A stretch of DNA of 14,516 bases, taken from NCBI GenBank assembly GCA_946478635.1, contig CAMLCX010000069.1:1-14516 (forward strand), in the 5' to 3' direction. Positions 7,629 through 14,516 of the stretch are shown in pieces; within the stretch, counting starts at the first letter, position 1, and each line of letters starts with the position of its first letter. A model generated the notes under the pieces. The model saw only the letters and a list, made by a program, of their open reading frames with translations, had not been told where the DNA came from and did not search any database. Source of the DNA: an uncultured Pseudomonadota bacterium. Lineage in GTDB: Bacteria; Desulfobacterota_B; Binatia; UBA9968. Made by a program: the position numbers and the translations under genes.

Positions 7629-9512
7629 ATGGCAACGCTTGCGGAAATCAATAAACAAGACGGCGCGCCGGAGCTGCGCTGGCGCGCCCGCCTGCTCTAC
7701 GTCATTCTCGCCCTGTCATTTCTCGGGCTGATCAGCCGCCTGGTCTTTCTGCAAGTCATCTCCGGTGAACGATATACGTTTTTATCGGAAAATAACCGCA
7801 TCCGCATTAAACGCGTGGCGGGAACGCGCGGCATGATCTTTGACCGGCAGGGCCAGCTGATGGTCGACAGCCGCCCTTCATTCGATCTCATCTTTGTTCC
7901 CGAAGACGCCTCCGAACCGCAAGAGACGTTGCGCCTCTTGGCGCGCTATCTCAAACGCGATGAAAATGAACTGTTTAAAATATTTGAAGAGGGCAAAGGC
8001 CGGGCCGCCTTCGATGAGATGGTGCTTGGGCGCGATGTCGACTGGTCGGCGGTGGTCGCCGTCGAAACCCATCAGCTCGAACTACCCGGCATCAGCTTGC
8101 GCGCCCGGCCGCGGCGCAGCTACGCGGACGGCCCGATGGCAGCGCATATTCTGGGATACTTGGGAGAAATCAACCCGCGGCAGCTCAAGATTTTGAGAGA
8201 TCAGGGCTATGCCGTCGGCGACGAAATCGGCCAATACGGTCTCGAGCGGCGTTGGGAAGAGTTGCTGCGCGGCCAAAGCGGCGGCCAGCAGGTCGAAGTC
8301 GACGCCCTCGGCCGGCGCGTGCGCGTGCTGCACGAAGTTACGGACGTTCCCGGTTATACGGTGCATCTGACCTTGGACCGCGAGCTTCAGGCAACCGCCT
8401 ACGAGGCGCTCAAGGGTAAGGAAGGGACAATTGTTGCGCTTGACGTCAGCAGCGGGGCGATTCTTGCGCTCGCGAGCACGCCGGCTTTCGATCCGAATAT
8501 TTTCGCGCGCGGCGTCAAATCCGAAGAGTGGAGCGGGCTCATTAAAGATCAGCTCCGCCCGCTCAGCAATCGCGCCACTCAGGGACAGTATCCGCCAGGT
8601 TCAACGTTCAAGATTATTATGGCCATTGCCGGCCTCGAAGAAGGAGTCGTTCAACCCGAGGCTTACATTCAGGATCCCGGTTTCTTCCCGTTTGGCAACC
8701 GGCAATTTCGCGACTGGAAAAAGGGCGGTCATGGCGCGGTCAACCTGCACAGGGCGATCGTCGAGTCCTGCGATACCTATTTTTATCAGCTCGGACCGAA
8801 GCTGGGCATCGACCGGATCGCCAAATGGGCGCGCGCCTTCGGGCTTGGAGAAAAAACCGGAATTGCTCTCGATGACGAGCGAGCCGGCACCATTCCGGAC
8901 ACGGAATGGAAAAGAAAAAGATTCCACCAACCCTGGTTCCCGGGCGAAACGGTTTCCGTAGCCATCGGCCAGGGCTACGTCACGGTCACTCCGCTACAGC
9001 TCGCCAACATGATGGCCGCGGTGGCCAACGGCGGCAAACTTTACCGCCCTTACCTCGTGAGCAAGGTCGAATCTTTGGACGGTGCCACGGTGCGTGAGTA
9101 CGGGCCGGAGTTGATTCGCACGATCGAGCTTAAGGCCGACACGATTAACCGCGTGCAGAAGGCGTTGGCTGACGTGGTCAACGGACCCGGCGGCACCGGC
9201 GGGGCCGCGAGGTCGCCAGCTGTTCTCGTCGCCGGCAAGACCGGCACGGCGCAGGTCGTTGAAATGAAAGGCGGCTATCTCAAGAGCGAACACTTGAGTT
9301 ACTTCAACCGCGATCACGCCTGGTTCGTATCCTACGCGCCGGTGGAAAAACCGCAGGTCGCCATCGCCGTTTTGGTTGAGCACGGCGGGCACGGCGGCGA
9401 GGCGGCAGCACCCATGGCGAAAAAGGTTTACGAGAAGTTCATCGAGATGCAAAAACCCGCCACGGAGACCAAGCAGGAAGTGCGCGCTGAAGGAGCAACC
9501 CGTGCAAATTGA
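7629..9512 (+). CDS. mrdA: Penicillin-binding protein 2 (peptidoglycan D,D-transpeptidase)
   Basis: PBP2 is the elongation-specific class B transpeptidase. It cross-links peptidoglycan in the periplasm and is the target of mecillinam-type beta-lactams in other species. The 627-residue product has a membrane anchor at about 22-42 and an N-terminal dimerisation/pedestal domain containing RGMIFDRQGQLMVDSRPSF. The transpeptidase domain has all three active-site motifs: STFK at 325-328 (S325 is the acylated serine), SCD at 380-382 (the S-x-D form typical of PBP2) and KTG at 537-539. The frame is open 30 codons upstream inside mreD, but ATG 7629, just after the mreD stop, gives the standard MATLAEIN-type start. 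The rodA start codon overlaps its end by 11 bases. Confidence 0.96.
   Translation: MATLAEINKQDGAPELRWRARLLYVILALSFLGLISRLVFLQVISGERYTFLSENNRIRIKRVAGTRGMIFDRQGQLMVDSRPSFDLIFVPEDASEPQETLRLLARYLKRDENELFKIFEEGKGRAAFDEMVLGRDVDWSAVVAVETHQLELPGISLRARPRRSYADGPMAAHILGYLGEINPRQLKILRDQGYAVGDEIGQYGLERRWEELLRGQSGGQQVEVDALGRRVRVLHEVTDVPGYTVHLTLDRELQATAYEALKGKEGTIVALDVSSGAILALASTPAFDPNIFARGVKSEEWSGLIKDQLRPLSNRATQGQYPPGSTFKIIMAIAGLEEGVVQPEAYIQDPGFFPFGNRQFRDWKKGGHGAVNLHRAIVESCDTYFYQLGPKLGIDRIAKWARAFGLGEKTGIALDDERAGTIPDTEWKRKRFHQPWFPGETVSVAIGQGYVTVTPLQLANMMAAVANGGKLYRPYLVSKVESLDGATVREYGPELIRTIELKADTINRVQKALADVVNGPGGTGGAARSPAVLVAGKTGTAQVVEMKGGYLKSEHLSYFNRDHAWFVSYAPVEKPQVAIAVLVEHGGHGGEAAAPMAKKVYEKFIEMQKPATETKQEVRAEGATRAN
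9490..9495 (+). promoter_or_regulatory. rodA ribosome binding site inside the end of mrdA
   Basis: AAGGAG lies 6 bases before the GTG at 9502 and within the last codons of mrdA. It decides the rodA start, since the longer open frame to 9376 is mostly mrdA sequence read in another frame. It suggests that rodA is translated in step with mrdA. Confidence 0.8.
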
Positions 9513-10605
9513 TCGGCGTCTCATCTCGCACTTCGATTGGACGCTGTTTTTGCTGTGCCTGGCGTTTGTCGCCGTCGGCGTGATGACGATCTACAGCGCC
9601 AATTTCGACTTGGATAGCGGCCATGCGGGAGCTTTGCCGGGAAGACAAGTCACCTGGTTCGGGCTCGGGTTAATCGCCATGTTCATCGCGCTGAGCTTTG
9701 ATTACCACTATATTGACCGGTTGGCATATCCGTTTTACGGCATGATGCTGGTGTTGTTGGTCTTGGTGATGGCCGTCGGCCACACCGGCGGTGGCTCGCA
9801 ACGATGGATCAATTTGGGGTTTTTTCGGTTGCAGCCGTCGGAACCGTCAAAGCTTGCCATTGTGCTCGTCATGGCCAAATACTTTCAGTCCGACGAACCC
9901 GCGCGCGGCTATTATCTGCGTGATCTTTGGGTGCCGTTTCTGCTCGTTACCCCGTTGGTCGTTTTGACCCTCATCCAACCGGATCTGGGCACGGCAATCA
10001 TTCTCGGCACCGTCTTCATCAGCATCATTTTGATGGGTGGGTTGCGTCTTCGATCCTTCGCATACCTGGTTGGAGCGGGACTGGCCCTATTGCCCATCGC
10101 TTGGCATTTCCTAAAAACCTATCAACGCAATCGCATCCTGACTTTTCTTGACCCTGACCGCGATCCTTTGGGAGCGGGCTATCATGTGATTCAATCGCAG
10201 ATCGCCATCGGGTCCGGCCGGGTGTTTGGCAAGGGCTTTTTACACGGCACGCAAAACCGTCTCGACTTCTTACCGGCGCAACATACGGATTTTATCTTCG
10301 CGGTGTTTTCCGAAGAGTGGGGATTTTTCGGTTGCGCGATCCTATTGCTGCTCTACTTCATCATGATCGCCTATTGCATCCGCCTGGTGCAGCGCGCCAA
10401 GGATCGCTTCGGCGCGCTCCTGGTATTCGGCATGGTCGCGATCGTTTTCTGGCACGTGCTGATCAACGTTGCCATGGTTGCCGGAGTGATGCCCGTCGTC
10501 GGCGTTCCCCTGCCGATGGTGAGCTACGGCGGTTCGGCGCTCGCTTCCATGATGTTCGCCATGGGCGTGATGATGAACGTCAGCATGCGGCGGTATGTTT
10601 TCTAA
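9502..10605 (+). CDS. rodA: Peptidoglycan glycosyltransferase RodA
   Basis: RodA is the SEDS-family glycosyltransferase that polymerises lipid II into glycan strands and acts as a pair with PBP2. The product is 367 residues with about ten hydrophobic helices. Family landmarks are SQRWINLGFFRLQPSEPSKL, PDLGTAIIL, and LDPDRDPLGAGYHVIQSQIA followed by GSGRVFGKGF, a stretch that carries the conserved catalytic-loop aspartate. Then come FLPAQHTDFIFAVFSEEWGF and VGVPLPMVSYGGSAL near the end. The start is GTG, with AAGGAG 6 bases upstream, and it overlaps the end of mrdA by 11 bases. It is the last gene of the elongation operon and converges on trxA. Confidence 0.96.
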   Translation: MQIDRRLISHFDWTLFLLCLAFVAVGVMTIYSANFDLDSGHAGALPGRQVTWFGLGLIAMFIALSFDYHYIDRLAYPFYGMMLVLLVLVMAVGHTGGGSQRWINLGFFRLQPSEPSKLAIVLVMAKYFQSDEPARGYYLRDLWVPFLLVTPLVVLTLIQPDLGTAIILGTVFISIILMGGLRLRSFAYLVGAGLALLPIAWHFLKTYQRNRILTFLDPDRDPLGAGYHVIQSQIAIGSGRVFGKGFLHGTQNRLDFLPAQHTDFIFAVFSEEWGFFGCAILLLLYFIMIAYCIRLVQRAKDRFGALLVFGMVAIVFWHVLINVAMVAGVMPVVGVPLPMVSYGGSALASMMFAMGVMMNVSMRRYVF

Positions 10606-10706
10606 GTCGGTGGACGCCATTTCTCGATTCGTCGTCCCTCCGGCTCTGATTCTCCAAACACAATCTCTAATAGAGGGCGTTTACCAAAACTTAATTGCGG
10701 AATGTC

Positions 10707-10769
10707 AAAAAACGACGGCCGCCGATCGAATGACCGAATGCTTTCGCGGTCATCCGACGCAGGCGGCCG
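10707..10769 (-). terminator. Hairpin with T-run after trxA
   Basis: The 192 bases between rodA and trxA contain an 8-bp stem, CGGCCGCC (10716-10723) with GGCGGCCG (10762-10769). Nested inside it is a 7-bp stem, ATGACCG (10730-10736) with CGGTCAT (10747-10753). On the minus strand the stem is followed, after three bases, by six T (10712-10707), as in a Rho-independent terminator for trxA. No T-run follows on the + strand, so for rodA the hairpin may only hinder or protect the transcript end. Confidence 0.55.
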
Positions 10770-10797
10770 GACAATTCTGGCGGCGTGACTTGTAGAA

Positions 10798-11124
10798 CTA
10801 CTGCAACGCTTTTTCGATGGCGTTCACTAACTTTGCTTTCGGCACGACGCCAATGATCTGTTCCTTTACCACGCCACCTTTGAGAATGATGAGATTCGGA
10901 ATACCCCGAATGCCAAAGCGAGTCGCTGTCACTGGGTGGTCATCCACATTCAGCTTCGTTACTTTTAATTTACCTTCGTATTCGCCGGCGATTTCTTCGA
11001 CGATGGGTGCGATGGACTTGCACGGGCCGCACCAGGGCGCCCAGAAATCGACCAGCACCGGTACGGCCGATTGCAGCACTTCCGTCTCGAAATTGTTGTC
11101 TCCCACCTCGGTAACCTTCCCCAT
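10798..11124 (-). CDS. trxA: Thioredoxin
   Basis: This is a cytoplasmic disulfide reductase of 108 residues, the standard thioredoxin length. The redox-active WCGPC is at residues 31-35, preceded by VLVDFWAP. The cis-proline is P76 in GIRGIPNLIILKGG, and the buried aspartate (D26) is present. It passes electrons from thioredoxin reductase (not in this window) to ribonucleotide reductase, peroxiredoxins and other targets. The gene starts 10 bases after the pepA stop. Its strong ribosome binding site AAGGAGG overlaps that stop codon. It is the last gene of the right-hand minus-strand group and is followed by a probable terminator. Confidence 0.97.
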   Translation of the reverse strand: MGKVTEVGDNNFETEVLQSAVPVLVDFWAPWCGPCKSIAPIVEEIAGEYEGKLKVTKLNVDDHPVTATRFGIRGIPNLIILKGGVVKEQIIGVVPKAKLVNAIEKALQ

Positions 11125-11129
11125 GATTT

Positions 11130-11137
11130 CCTCCTTA
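11130..11137 (-). promoter_or_regulatory. trxA ribosome binding site overlapping the pepA stop
   Basis: On the minus strand the eight bases TAAGGAGG contain the pepA stop codon TAA and the trxA Shine-Dalgarno AAGGAGG, which share two bases. Five bases then separate it from the trxA ATG. Ribosomes ending pepA would sit on the trxA initiation site. Confidence 0.8.
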
Positions 11138-12613
11138 CAAAGCCGAAAGAAAATTGATCAAAGTGCGCACGCCGAAACCGGTACCGCCCTTCGGACAAAA
11201 TAAATTGTCGCCTTCGGCAAACGCCGGCCCGGCGATATCGAGATGCGCCCACGGCACGTCGGCGACGAATTCCTGTAAGATGAGCGCTGCGACGATCGCG
11301 CCGCCATGCGCGCCGCCAATGTTCTTCATGTCGGCAACGCTGCTCTTGATCGATTCTTTGTACTCTTTGACCAGCGGCAACTGCCAAAGCTTTTCGCCGG
11401 TTTCTCCCGCGCCGCGCAAAAGCGCGTCGGCGAGCGGCTGATTGTTGCTGAAAAGCCCGCCGACCTGGGTGCCGAGGGCGACCATGCAGGCGCCAGTGAG
11501 AGTTGCCAGATTGATCATGTAGTCGGGCTTCTGCTGTGCGGCAAGGGCGAGAGCGTCGGCCAAGATCAAACGCCCCTCAGCATCGGTATTGAGCACCTCG
11601 ATGGTCTTGCCGTTCAGATAATGAATGATGTCGCCCGGCTTCTGCGCATTATGCCCGGGCAGATTATCTGTCGTCGGCACATAGCCGGTGACTTCGACAT
11701 CGAGCCCGAGTTTCGGTAAACAACTCATGGTCGCGATGACCGCGGCGCCGCCCGCCATGTCGAGCTTCATGGTTTCCATGGATTTTGACGGCTTGAGCGA
11801 AAGACCGCCCGAGTCAAAGGTGATGCCTTTGCCGATCAGCGCAACCCTTTTCTTCGGTTTCCCGGCAGGTTTGTAGTGAATTTTAATAAATCTTGGTTCT
11901 TCGTGGCTGCCGCGATTGACCGCCAGGAGCCCGGCAAGCTTCATCGTCGCAATTTTCTTTTTGCCCCAAACTTCAACGCTGAGACCGCGGCCGCGGCAAT
12001 GACGCGCGGCCTGCTCGCCCAAAAAACACGCCGTTGCCACCGAGGGCGGTTCATTGATGAGATCGCGCGCCAAAAAGACTCCGGGGACGATCGCTTGGGC
12101 TTTGTCAACGGCTTTCTGTAACGCGGCGAATGGCATCAGTCCGGGCCTGAACAGCGTGAACAGCTTTATCCCCGCCGCCGCCTTGGCGTTGGATCGATAC
12201 TTATTGAATTGATAACCGGCAAGGAGCGCGCCTTCGACGAGCGCCGCCGCGGCGCTCTCGCTATTTCTCTCAGGCACAAAAAGTAGCGCCATGTCCTCCG
12301 CGCCGATGGCGGCGGCTTCTTTGTGCGCGCGCGCGCCGGTTTTTCTCCAGGTTTCACTGCCCGGCTCGGCTTCGCGGCCGAGGCCGATTAACAGCAATTG
12401 AGCGGCCGGCAGAAAGCCGGCGCTGGTGTAGAGTAGAGCGCTTCCTTCGGCTCCGGTAAATTTGGTTTTTTGGATGCGCGCGCGCAGATTGCCGCGGAGC
12501 GAACGGTCGAGAGCGCGAATGTGCGCATCTTCGAGGCGCTTTTCACGAACCGGAATGACAAGCAATCCGGTTTTGATGCGCTCGGGGTGCGCGTCGCGAA
12601 ATCGTATTTCCAT
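11135..12613 (-). CDS. pepA: Leucyl aminopeptidase (M17 family)
   Basis: This is a cytoplasmic dinuclear metal aminopeptidase, 492 residues, that removes N-terminal amino acids from peptides. The M17 catalytic domain is intact: K262 and D267 in KGITFDSGGLSLKP, K274, D285 in MKLDMAGGAAV, and D344, E346 and R348 in the signature NTDAEGRL. These positions lie a constant 8 residues before the E. coli PepA metal and catalytic residues, so activity is expected. The N-terminal domain (1-160) is less conserved, as in the family. E. coli PepA also binds DNA in Xer recombination and carAB control, but nothing here tests that. GAGG stands 5 bases before the ATG. The gene begins 11 bases after the folE stop. 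Confidence 0.95.
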   Translation of the reverse strand: MEIRFRDAHPERIKTGLLVIPVREKRLEDAHIRALDRSLRGNLRARIQKTKFTGAEGSALLYTSAGFLPAAQLLLIGLGREAEPGSETWRKTGARAHKEAAAIGAEDMALLFVPERNSESAAAALVEGALLAGYQFNKYRSNAKAAAGIKLFTLFRPGLMPFAALQKAVDKAQAIVPGVFLARDLINEPPSVATACFLGEQAARHCRGRGLSVEVWGKKKIATMKLAGLLAVNRGSHEEPRFIKIHYKPAGKPKKRVALIGKGITFDSGGLSLKPSKSMETMKLDMAGGAAVIATMSCLPKLGLDVEVTGYVPTTDNLPGHNAQKPGDIIHYLNGKTIEVLNTDAEGRLILADALALAAQQKPDYMINLATLTGACMVALGTQVGGLFSNNQPLADALLRGAGETGEKLWQLPLVKEYKESIKSSVADMKNIGGAHGGAIVAALILQEFVADVPWAHLDIAGPAFAEGDNLFCPKGGTGFGVRTLINFLSAL

Positions 12614-12624
12614 CCGTTCCTCGC

Positions 12625-13173
12625 TCAGATCTTGTGGCGGATCAGGTTCATGAATTCACTGCGGGTGTCCTGGCGGGTCCGAAAGGCGCCCAGCAGGCTG
12701 CTGGTGATCACATAGGAGTTTTGCTTTTCGACGCCGCGCATGCGCATGCACAGGTGCTCCGCTTCGATGACGACGGCGACGCCGAGCGCGTCGAGTTTTT
12801 CCATGATGATCGTGGCGATCTGATTGGTCATGCGTTCTTGCACCTGCAGGCGGCGCGCGTAAACGTCCACCAAGCGGGCGAGCTTGGAAATGCCGACGAT
12901 CTTATGGTGCGGTATGTAGGCCACGTGCGCCTTGCCGAAAAAAGGCAGCAGATGGTGCTCGCAAAGCGAGTAGAAGTCGATGTCCTTCTGCACGATCATC
13001 TCTTCGTAGTCTTCGGTAAAAAGCGCATCATTGATGACCTTCGCCGGATCCATCTGATAACCGCGGGTCAAGAAAGTCAGCGCCTGGGTCACCCGTTGCG
13101 GCGTTTTGGCCAGACCTTCGCGATCGGGGTCTTCACCGATGGCTTTGAGAATCTCGCGAATGCTTTCTTCCAT
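12625..13173 (-). CDS. folE: GTP cyclohydrolase I (FolE, type IA)
   Basis: FolE converts GTP to 7,8-dihydroneopterin triphosphate and formate, the first step of tetrahydrofolate synthesis and in many bacteria of queuosine synthesis. The 182-residue product shows the zinc-site residues C71 and H74 in [20 protein letters not shown] and C142 in [17 protein letters not shown]. The substrate-binding [23 protein letters not shown] is also present. The frame is open 12 codons upstream to GTG 13209, which has an AGG-type site of its own. ATG 13173 was preferred because GGAG lies 5 bases before it and the protein then starts [16 protein letters not shown], as usual for short FolE proteins. pepA follows by 11 bases. 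Confidence 0.95.
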   Translation of the reverse strand: MEESIREILKAIGEDPDREGLAKTPQRVTQALTFLTRGYQMDPAKVINDALFTEDYEEMIVQKDIDFYSLCEHHLLPFFGKAHVAYIPHHKIVGISKLARLVDVYARRLQVQERMTNQIATIIMEKLDALGVAVVIEAEHLCMRMRGVEKQNSYVITSSLLGAFRTRQDTRSEFMNLIRHKI

Positions 13174-13237
13174 CGTTACTCCGTTGTGGCGATTGGACTC
13201 GATGCGCACCTCAACCTGACACAGAAAGGTCTAAAAA

Positions 13238-13265
13238 AATTAACATTTAGCCGATAGGGGGTCAA
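13238..13265 (-). promoter_or_regulatory. Weak candidate promoter upstream of folE
   Basis: On the minus strand TTGACC (13265-13260) matches five of six -35 bases and is followed after 16 bases by TTAATT (13243-13238), which matches only three of six -10 bases. It lies in the 116-base space between ccdA and folE and could drive folE-pepA-trxA separately from the redox pair. Tentative. Confidence 0.25.
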
Positions 13266-13289
13266 ACAAGCGAGAATCAAGAACGATCA

Positions 13290-14027
13290 TCAGAGGCGCT
13301 GCAGCAACCATTGCGGCGTCAATCTCAGCACGTAGGCATTGAGCAGTGTCATGTAATCGGTCATGAGCAGAAGACCGACGAGGATCAGGAGCATGCCACC
13401 GGCGATATGAATGATTTGGATATAGCCGCGCATCTGCCGGGATAATTGTAAAAAGGAGTTGATCGCCAGCGCGCTCAAGAAAAACGGCAGCGCCAATCCG
13501 GCTGCATAGCTGGTCAGCAGAACCATGCCCCGGCCCACATCCTCTGTCGTGCTGGCGAGCGCCAGCGTAGCCCCCAAAATCGGTCCCACACACGGCGTCC
13601 AGGCGACTGCGAAAGTGATGCCGACCAGGACCGAGCCAAGATAGCCGGCCGGCTTGTCTTTCAAGTCGAACTGCAAATAGCGTTCGAGCGCGGCGATTTT
13701 GAACGCTCCCACCAGATAGAGGCCGACGACCAGGATAACCATACCGCCAACGATGCGAATGGTATTTCGATAATTAAGGAAAAGCCCGCCGAGAAAACTC
13801 GCCGAGGCGCCGAGCGAAATAAACACCAAAGAAAATCCGGCGATGAACGCCAGCGAGTTCAACACCACGCGCCAGCGCACGCGCGAACGCGCTTGCTCGC
13901 TACGCATTTCGTCCAGCGACACGCCGGATACGAACGACAGATAAGACGGAATCAACGGCAGCACGCAGGGAGAGAGGAAGGAAAAAATGCCAGCAGCAAA
14001 GGCGACGAAAACGTTAACGTCGGTCAT
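13290..14027 (-). CDS. ccdA: Cytochrome c biogenesis protein CcdA (thiol-disulfide transporter)
   Basis: CcdA is an inner-membrane protein that carries reducing equivalents from cytoplasmic thioredoxin across the membrane to extracytoplasmic thioredoxin-like proteins. These keep apocytochrome c heme-site cysteines, and other thiols, reduced. The 245-residue product has about six helices and the paired redox cysteines in their conserved settings: C21 in FSFLSPCVLPLIPSYLSF and C146 in VAWTPCVGPILG. These are the marks of the DsbD-beta/CcdA family. Its ATG overlaps the stop of the upstream ResA-like gene by four bases (ATGA), so the two are almost surely translated together. The neighbour is the expected electron acceptor. 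Confidence 0.94.
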   Translation of the reverse strand: MTDVNVFVAFAAGIFSFLSPCVLPLIPSYLSFVSGVSLDEMRSEQARSRVRWRVVLNSLAFIAGFSLVFISLGASASFLGGLFLNYRNTIRIVGGMVILVVGLYLVGAFKIAALERYLQFDLKDKPAGYLGSVLVGITFAVAWTPCVGPILGATLALASTTEDVGRGMVLLTSYAAGLALPFFLSALAINSFLQLSRQMRGYIQIIHIAGGMLLILVGLLLMTDYMTLLNAYVLRLTPQWLLQRL

Positions 14028-14516
14028 CTTTTGCCATCAACGAGATCTTGAATCAGCCTGCGTGAGGCCTGGTTGTACCACTCGGCCGGTCCCCAGCCGC
14101 GCGCCAAGCCTTCCCCCTTCGGGCCGATCAAGTAGGTCGCCGGCAATCCCCACGCGCCATAAAGCGTTCCGACCTGCGCGTCGGGATCGAAGGCGATGGG
14201 GTAGGAAATTTTCAGTTCCTTGACGAAATCGATCGCATCTTGTTTGCGATCTTTGACGGCGATGGCGAGCACGACAAAATTCTTGTGCTTGTACTCTTGA
14301 TAGAGTTTTTCCAATGCCGGCATTTCTTCGCGACAGGGCACGCACCAGGTGGCCCAGAAATTCAGCAACACAATTCTGCCGCGAAACTCCTTCAGCGAAA
14401 GCTTTTTCCCCTCCGGAGTCATCAAAGCGAAATCCGGCGTGGCGGCCCTATCTTTCATCGGTTGAAGAATCGGCACGACTTTGTAGTTGATCGATTGGCC
14501 GGCGGCGGGAGACGGG
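14024..14516 (-). CDS. ResA/TlpA-like thioredoxin-fold protein (5' partial)
   Basis: This is an extracytoplasmic thiol reductase of the TlpA/ResA/AhpC-TSA type. The frame runs to the window edge without a stop, so the N-terminus, probably with a signal peptide or membrane anchor, is outside. A GTG at 14476 could serve as a start, but upstream codons (QSINYKVV) read as natural sequence and there is no ribosome binding site. Visible features, counted from that GTG, are APDF-like TPDFALMTPEGKKLSL (about 13-28), FWATWCVPCREEMPALEKLY with the CxxC at 45-48, and cis-proline P112 in WGLPATYLIGPKG. It overlaps ccdA by four bases, and the pair suggests that it receives electrons from CcdA. Its target may be apocytochrome c, but no cytochrome gene is in view. 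Confidence 0.88.
   Translation of the reverse strand, partial: PSPAAGQSINYKVVPILQPMKDRAATPDFALMTPEGKKLSLKEFRGRIVLLNFWATWCVPCREEMPALEKLYQEYKHKNFVVLAIAVKDRKQDAIDFVKELKISYPIAFDPDAQVGTLYGAWGLPATYLIGPKGEGLARGWGPAEWYNQASRRLIQDLVDGKR

Noticed and set aside
10595..10795. A 66-codon plus-strand frame between rodA and trxA
   Set aside because: It overlaps the rodA end, runs through the terminator-like hairpin, and has no recognisable domain or ribosome binding site.

Overview
The window looks like chromosome from a Gram-negative bacterium. It carries a complete cell-elongation operon (mreB, mreC, mreD, mrdA, rodA), a PpiD-type periplasmic chaperone and a CcdA/ResA-like thiol redox pair. The protein mix and fairly GC-rich coding resemble Deltaproteobacteria-like or related uncultured lineages. 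That placement is an impression from sequence style and was not tested against a database. Gene density is high. I see no rRNA, tRNA, CRISPR array, insertion sequence or phage gene.

Left part (1-2339, + strand): the end of a CcbP-like calcium-binding protein that is cut by the window edge, a small DUF4236 protein with a C-terminal membrane helix, and, behind its own good promoter, a roughly 12-helix NCS2-like (xanthine/uracil type) permease. Next (2349-4969, - strand) are a histidine-phosphatase (phosphoglycerate mutase superfamily) enzyme and a PpiD/SurA-type membrane-anchored peptidyl-prolyl isomerase. The phosphatase converges on the permease with only 9 bases between them.

Centre (5168-10605, + strand): mreB-mreC-mreD-mrdA-rodA, the elongasome. 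MreB filaments, the MreC/MreD membrane scaffold, the PBP2 transpeptidase and the RodA glycosyltransferase together build the side wall of rod-shaped cells. ppiD and mreB are head to head across 198 bases that hold a candidate promoter for each direction.

Right part (10798-14516, - strand): a ResA/TlpA-like thioredoxin (cut by the window edge) overlaps ccdA. Then come folE (GTP cyclohydrolase I), pepA (leucyl aminopeptidase) and trxA, packed tightly. trxA converges on rodA, and the space between them holds a long hairpin with a T-run that fits a terminator for the trxA side.

Starts were moved from the longest open frame to better-supported codons for ppiD, mreB, mreC, mrdA, rodA and folE. No clearly novel multi-gene system stands out. 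The least understood elements are the permease, the DUF4236 protein and the CcbP-like protein.
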